A stretch of DNA of 64,000 bases from Tildeniella nuda ZEHNDER 1965/U140 (GTDB lineage Bacteria > Cyanobacteriota > Cyanobacteriia > Leptolyngbyales > Leptolyngbyaceae). Location of the stretch: NCBI GenBank assembly GCA_019358895.1, contig JAHHIG010000004.1, positions 186,001-250,000 of the forward strand, read 5' to 3'. Positions 60,904-64,000 of this stretch are shown one piece after another. Position 1 is the first letter of the stretch, and every line of letters begins with the position of its first letter. A model generated the notes under the pieces. It did not search any database. It was given only the letters and a program-made list of their open reading frames with translations, and was not told the origin of the DNA. The translations under genes and the position numbers were made by a program.

Positions 60904-61914
60904 ATGGACGCTTCGATTTTATTAGTCGGAGGTGATGACTTTCTAGCAACACTTCTGGTTCGTATCCGTAACTTAGTGAGTTGCACGGTAGAGATCGCAC
61001 CGAATCCTAGCGAGGCTATGCCGCTGATCCAGGCGCAGCAGCCAGATCTTGTTATTCTTCAGAGCAATCAACCAGGCAGCTTAGAGCTTTGCCGTCAAAT
61101 TAAAGAACAAACTCGACTTGCCTGGATTTATTGCATTTTGTTAGACAATCCAGCGCAAGCGTTGACAGAAGCGTGGCGCGATCGCTTTTGGGAACTGGAG
61201 TGTCGGGCAGAGGCGCTAGAAAGCGGGGCTGATGCCTATCTGTGGTTTCCTAAAAATGATGCGAAGGGCGAAGCGCTCGATCTGGATATACTCATCCAGC
61301 AAGACCGTCTGTTAAGCTCCCAAATTGCCTCTGGGCTGCGCATGGTGAAGAATCACCGCGAACTCATGCGAACGAATGATATCCTGTCTGCGATCGCTCT
61401 GTCCGACCCGCTTACTGAACTGAATAACCGTCGCGCTCTCGACTGGGAAATGCCTCGACAGGTTCAGAACTCACGCTCACGATCGGAGCCAATGAGCGTC
61501 CTCATGCTGGATGTCGATTACTTCAAAAATATCAACGACACCTACGGGCATCCGATTGGCGATCGTGCCCTGCAATTGATCTCCGGTCGCTTACGGCACA
61601 ACCTCCGCTTTCGAGACACGCTGTTTCGCTATGGTGGCGAAGAGTTTGTCATCCTTTTGAGCAATACGGATGAACAAGAAGCGTTACTGGTGGGTCGCCG
61701 TCTCTGTCGCTTGATTAGTGATCAGACGTTTGCGATCGACGATGCCCTCAATCTGGACATCACTATTAGTGCAGGGGCAGCTTCCCTTGAAGAGAGCGAC
61801 GACACAAAGGGTGCCAGCCTCTTGCAACGTGCCGACCAAAACCTCCTAAAAGCAAAAGCGGCTGGGCGCAACCGTGTCATCAGTGGCTGTGATGACGTAA
61901 CTGAAAAAGGTTAG
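60904..61914 (+). CDS. Response-regulator-like/GGDEF diguanylate cyclase
   Basis: DPLTELNNRRALDWEMPRQ, VLMLDVDYFKNINDTYGHPIGDRALQLISGRLR, RYGGEEFVILLS (GGEEF). Confidence 0.93.
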   Translation: MDASILLVGGDDFLATLLVRIRNLVSCTVEIAPNPSEAMPLIQAQQPDLVILQSNQPGSLELCRQIKEQTRLAWIYCILLDNPAQALTEAWRDRFWELECRAEALESGADAYLWFPKNDAKGEALDLDILIQQDRLLSSQIASGLRMVKNHRELMRTNDILSAIALSDPLTELNNRRALDWEMPRQVQNSRSRSEPMSVLMLDVDYFKNINDTYGHPIGDRALQLISGRLRHNLRFRDTLFRYGGEEFVILLSNTDEQEALLVGRRLCRLISDQTFAIDDALNLDITISAGAASLEESDDTKGASLLQRADQNLLKAKAAGRNRVISGCDDVTEKG

Positions 61915-61961
61915 GCAGAGAAGCCATTCAGCCTGCCACCCACCAAGCAGGTTAGTCTCGC

Positions 61962-64000
61962 CTACACGCCTTCTTTGACTGGGAAGCGATCGATCAGACG
62001 AATCGCACGATTGGCGTTGGTCTTAAGCTCGTTAGGCGCATGAGGGACATGCGGAATCTGCGAGAGAAAATCCAAAGTGCGACGCAGAATACGGACGACA
62101 TCGCCTTCGTCGAAACTGGTGTTGGAGCAGAGTTCTGCCCATTCCACGCCCAGAGACCATTGCTCTACGAGACTAACCATCTCATGCTCCAACCAGACAG
62201 GCGGCATTTCAAATTCTTGCTGAGGATGTTTTTCTCTCAGCTTGTGTTGTTGCTTTCGCTGCACCTGAAACAAGAGACGACGAATGCCTCGCAAGCCTCC
62301 CAGGGCGTCTTCCACTTCACTTGAAAGGTCGTAGCGTGTCCAGCTATCCGGGCGCGACACTTCGGTCACAAGAGCCGCACAGGCGGTTGCCAGATGGTGT
62401 GGATCGAGATGGTCGAGTTCGCCAGACATGAGCGCCAAACCGAGCCACAGTTCGTTATCGCCCCGAATTGCGGCAGTTGCCTCTCCTAATGGAGTGGGTA
62501 ATAAACCTTCGAGACTGCCAAAATGTTGCAGGCTTTCGATGAGGCTGAGAAAAACGTCCCAGCGCCACTGCGACTGCCGATCGAGCTTTGCCCTGCGATC
62601 GGCAATCTCAGTTTGTACCGCACTGATGCGCTTTTGCCGCTTGAGAATGGTCACGCGGTTGCCCCAGCCGTTCACTGGATGAGCGTCGATTTGCTGCTGT
62701 ACGGCTCCCATCCGCTGGAGCTGCTCATACACTTCGGGCGCTTCATCTACGGGCGACGGTACCGGAGGAATCTGACGGGCGATCGCGGCTGTCACATCAC
62801 TGCCTGATTTCATCTGTCCTGGTTTGAGCGGCATCTCCGGCGGTGGAGCCAGGTGATCCACGCCACTGAGTCGGGGAATTTCGCCCCGTAGCCCGACGAC
62901 ATCGCTGACTGTCACGACGTACCAGCGGTTGTCTTTGCCCAAGCAGATTAAGTAGGGAAACTGTCCCGAACCAGGAACCTTCATGACCAGTGCCGCAGGC
63001 AGCGGTTGGGCAACGGGCACATTGACACCTTTAAGGCTTAGAACCGTACCCGCGATCGCAAACGACAGCGCAACAGGCAAATCGCCCGCCTGCATTTCTC
63101 TCGCCTGGTCTTGCAAAATCTTGAGCAAGCGCCGTTCTTCTTTCAAACGCTCTTGCAGCTTTTCGTACTGCGCCAGTAGATCCCAATCCACGCCGTCTAG
63201 CTGCGATCGCAGTTGGGCGTGTTCGGCTTCGAGGTGAGCGATCGCGTCTTGCTGGGGACGCAGATAGAGCGTAGATAGATACTGCCCAAAACTGCGCTCC
63301 ACTAGCTCTTTTGCTTCCTCCAGCGTGTGAGTTTGCAGCAAATTCAGCACCATACCGTAGCTGGGCGTAAACTGGCTCACCAACGGATCAGCGCCTACCG
63401 TCGTCAAATACGCCGCTTCCCGTGCCCCTTCAAACGGCGTTTGTACCGTGACTACGTGCCCCTGACTATCCATCCCGCGTCTTCCCGCTCGTCCTGCCAT
63501 TTGGAGGAACTCAGAAGCGTTCAACAGGCGATGACCCAGATCGGTGCGCTTGGACAGGCTGGAAATGACGGTCGTGCGCGCTGGCATGTTGATACCCGCC
63601 GCCAGTGTTTCGGTAGCAAACACGACTTTGATCAATCCCTGCTGGAAGAGTTCTTCGACCAATCCTTTCCAGGCAGGCAAAATCCCTGCGTGGTGCGCCG
63701 CAATGCCCTGATACAGCGGCTCGATTTGTCCTACCCGTCCCGCTTCAGGGTTTAGTGCCAGAAAGGCATCGATCTGGGTACGCAACTGAGCGGCTTCTGC
63801 CTCATTCACCATTGACAGCGGCGCATCGCTCACCGTTGCGACTGCCTGATCGCAGCCCCGCCGACTGAAGATGAAGTAGATGGCGGGCAGCATGTCCTTT
63901 TGGCGCAGTTGGCTCAGCACAAATGCCAAATTGGGGCTTTCCTGTCGGGGTCCTCGCTTGTTGCTACCGGGAGCGCCTTTGCCGCCCTTGAGTTTGAGAC
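61962..64000 (-). CDS. Ski2/Mtr4-like DEAD/DEAH RNA helicase (N-terminus beyond window)
   Basis: VVFATETLAAGINMPARTTVI, MAGRAGRRGMDSQGHVV; frame open past the listed TTG start to base 64000. Confidence 0.9.
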   Translation of the reverse strand, partial: LKLKGGKGAPGSNKRGPRQESPNLAFVLSQLRQKDMLPAIYFIFSRRGCDQAVATVSDAPLSMVNEAEAAQLRTQIDAFLALNPEAGRVGQIEPLYQGIAAHHAGILPAWKGLVEELFQQGLIKVVFATETLAAGINMPARTTVISSLSKRTDLGHRLLNASEFLQMAGRAGRRGMDSQGHVVTVQTPFEGAREAAYLTTVGADPLVSQFTPSYGMVLNLLQTHTLEEAKELVERSFGQYLSTLYLRPQQDAIAHLEAEHAQLRSQLDGVDWDLLAQYEKLQERLKEERRLLKILQDQAREMQAGDLPVALSFAIAGTVLSLKGVNVPVAQPLPAALVMKVPGSGQFPYLICLGKDNRWYVVTVSDVVGLRGEIPRLSGVDHLAPPPEMPLKPGQMKSGSDVTAAIARQIPPVPSPVDEAPEVYEQLQRMGAVQQQIDAHPVNGWGNRVTILKRQKRISAVQTEIADRRAKLDRQSQWRWDVFLSLIESLQHFGSLEGLLPTPLGEATAAIRGDNELWLGLALMSGELDHLDPHHLATACAALVTEVSRPDSWTRYDLSSEVEDALGGLRGIRRLLFQVQRKQQHKLREKHPQQEFEMPPVWLEHEMVSLVEQWSLGVEWAELCSNTSFDEGDVVRILRRTLDFLSQIPHVPHAPNELKTNANRAIRLIDRFPVKEGV

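Overview
This is a cyanobacterial chromosomal segment. GCGATCGC (HIP1-like) octamers are pervasive, and psbI, a CpcS/CpeS lyase, petF, hpsE-like, spp and crtE-type genes are present. It encodes about 55 protein genes, mostly housekeeping: rluE-type, map, gmd, ruvA, sulfiredoxin, dps, ffh, scpA, mtnA, ECF sigma, topA, malic enzyme, folD, a GGDEF protein and a Ski2-like helicase. The main accessory block (about 28.96-35.80 kb) is a one-strand catabolic-looking cluster: reductase, alpha/beta hydrolase, ester cyclase, UbiD, aldehyde dehydrogenase, AraC. It is bracketed by an intact Gfo/Idh/MocA gene and a degraded second copy of that gene's 3' end. The most unusual structure is non-coding. (1) Two unrelated TA-flanked MITE-like families have 4 of 5 copies placed so that the terminal TAG of the element is the stop codon of the neighbouring gene. 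(2) There is a system of dispersed 7-bp tandem repeats, often as opposed arrays that could fold. Several lie inside or at the edges of CDSs, where the DNA heptamer encodes a frame-independent heptapeptide in one orientation and stops in the other. (3) The UbiD gene is bracketed by two elements with the same ~17-bp terminal inverted repeats but different cores. (4) A TIR protein carries a probable EACC1-like N-terminal domain. psbI and another 38-aa membrane ORF are missing from the supplied track because of its length cut-off. All calls come from reading the sequence; no searches were run.
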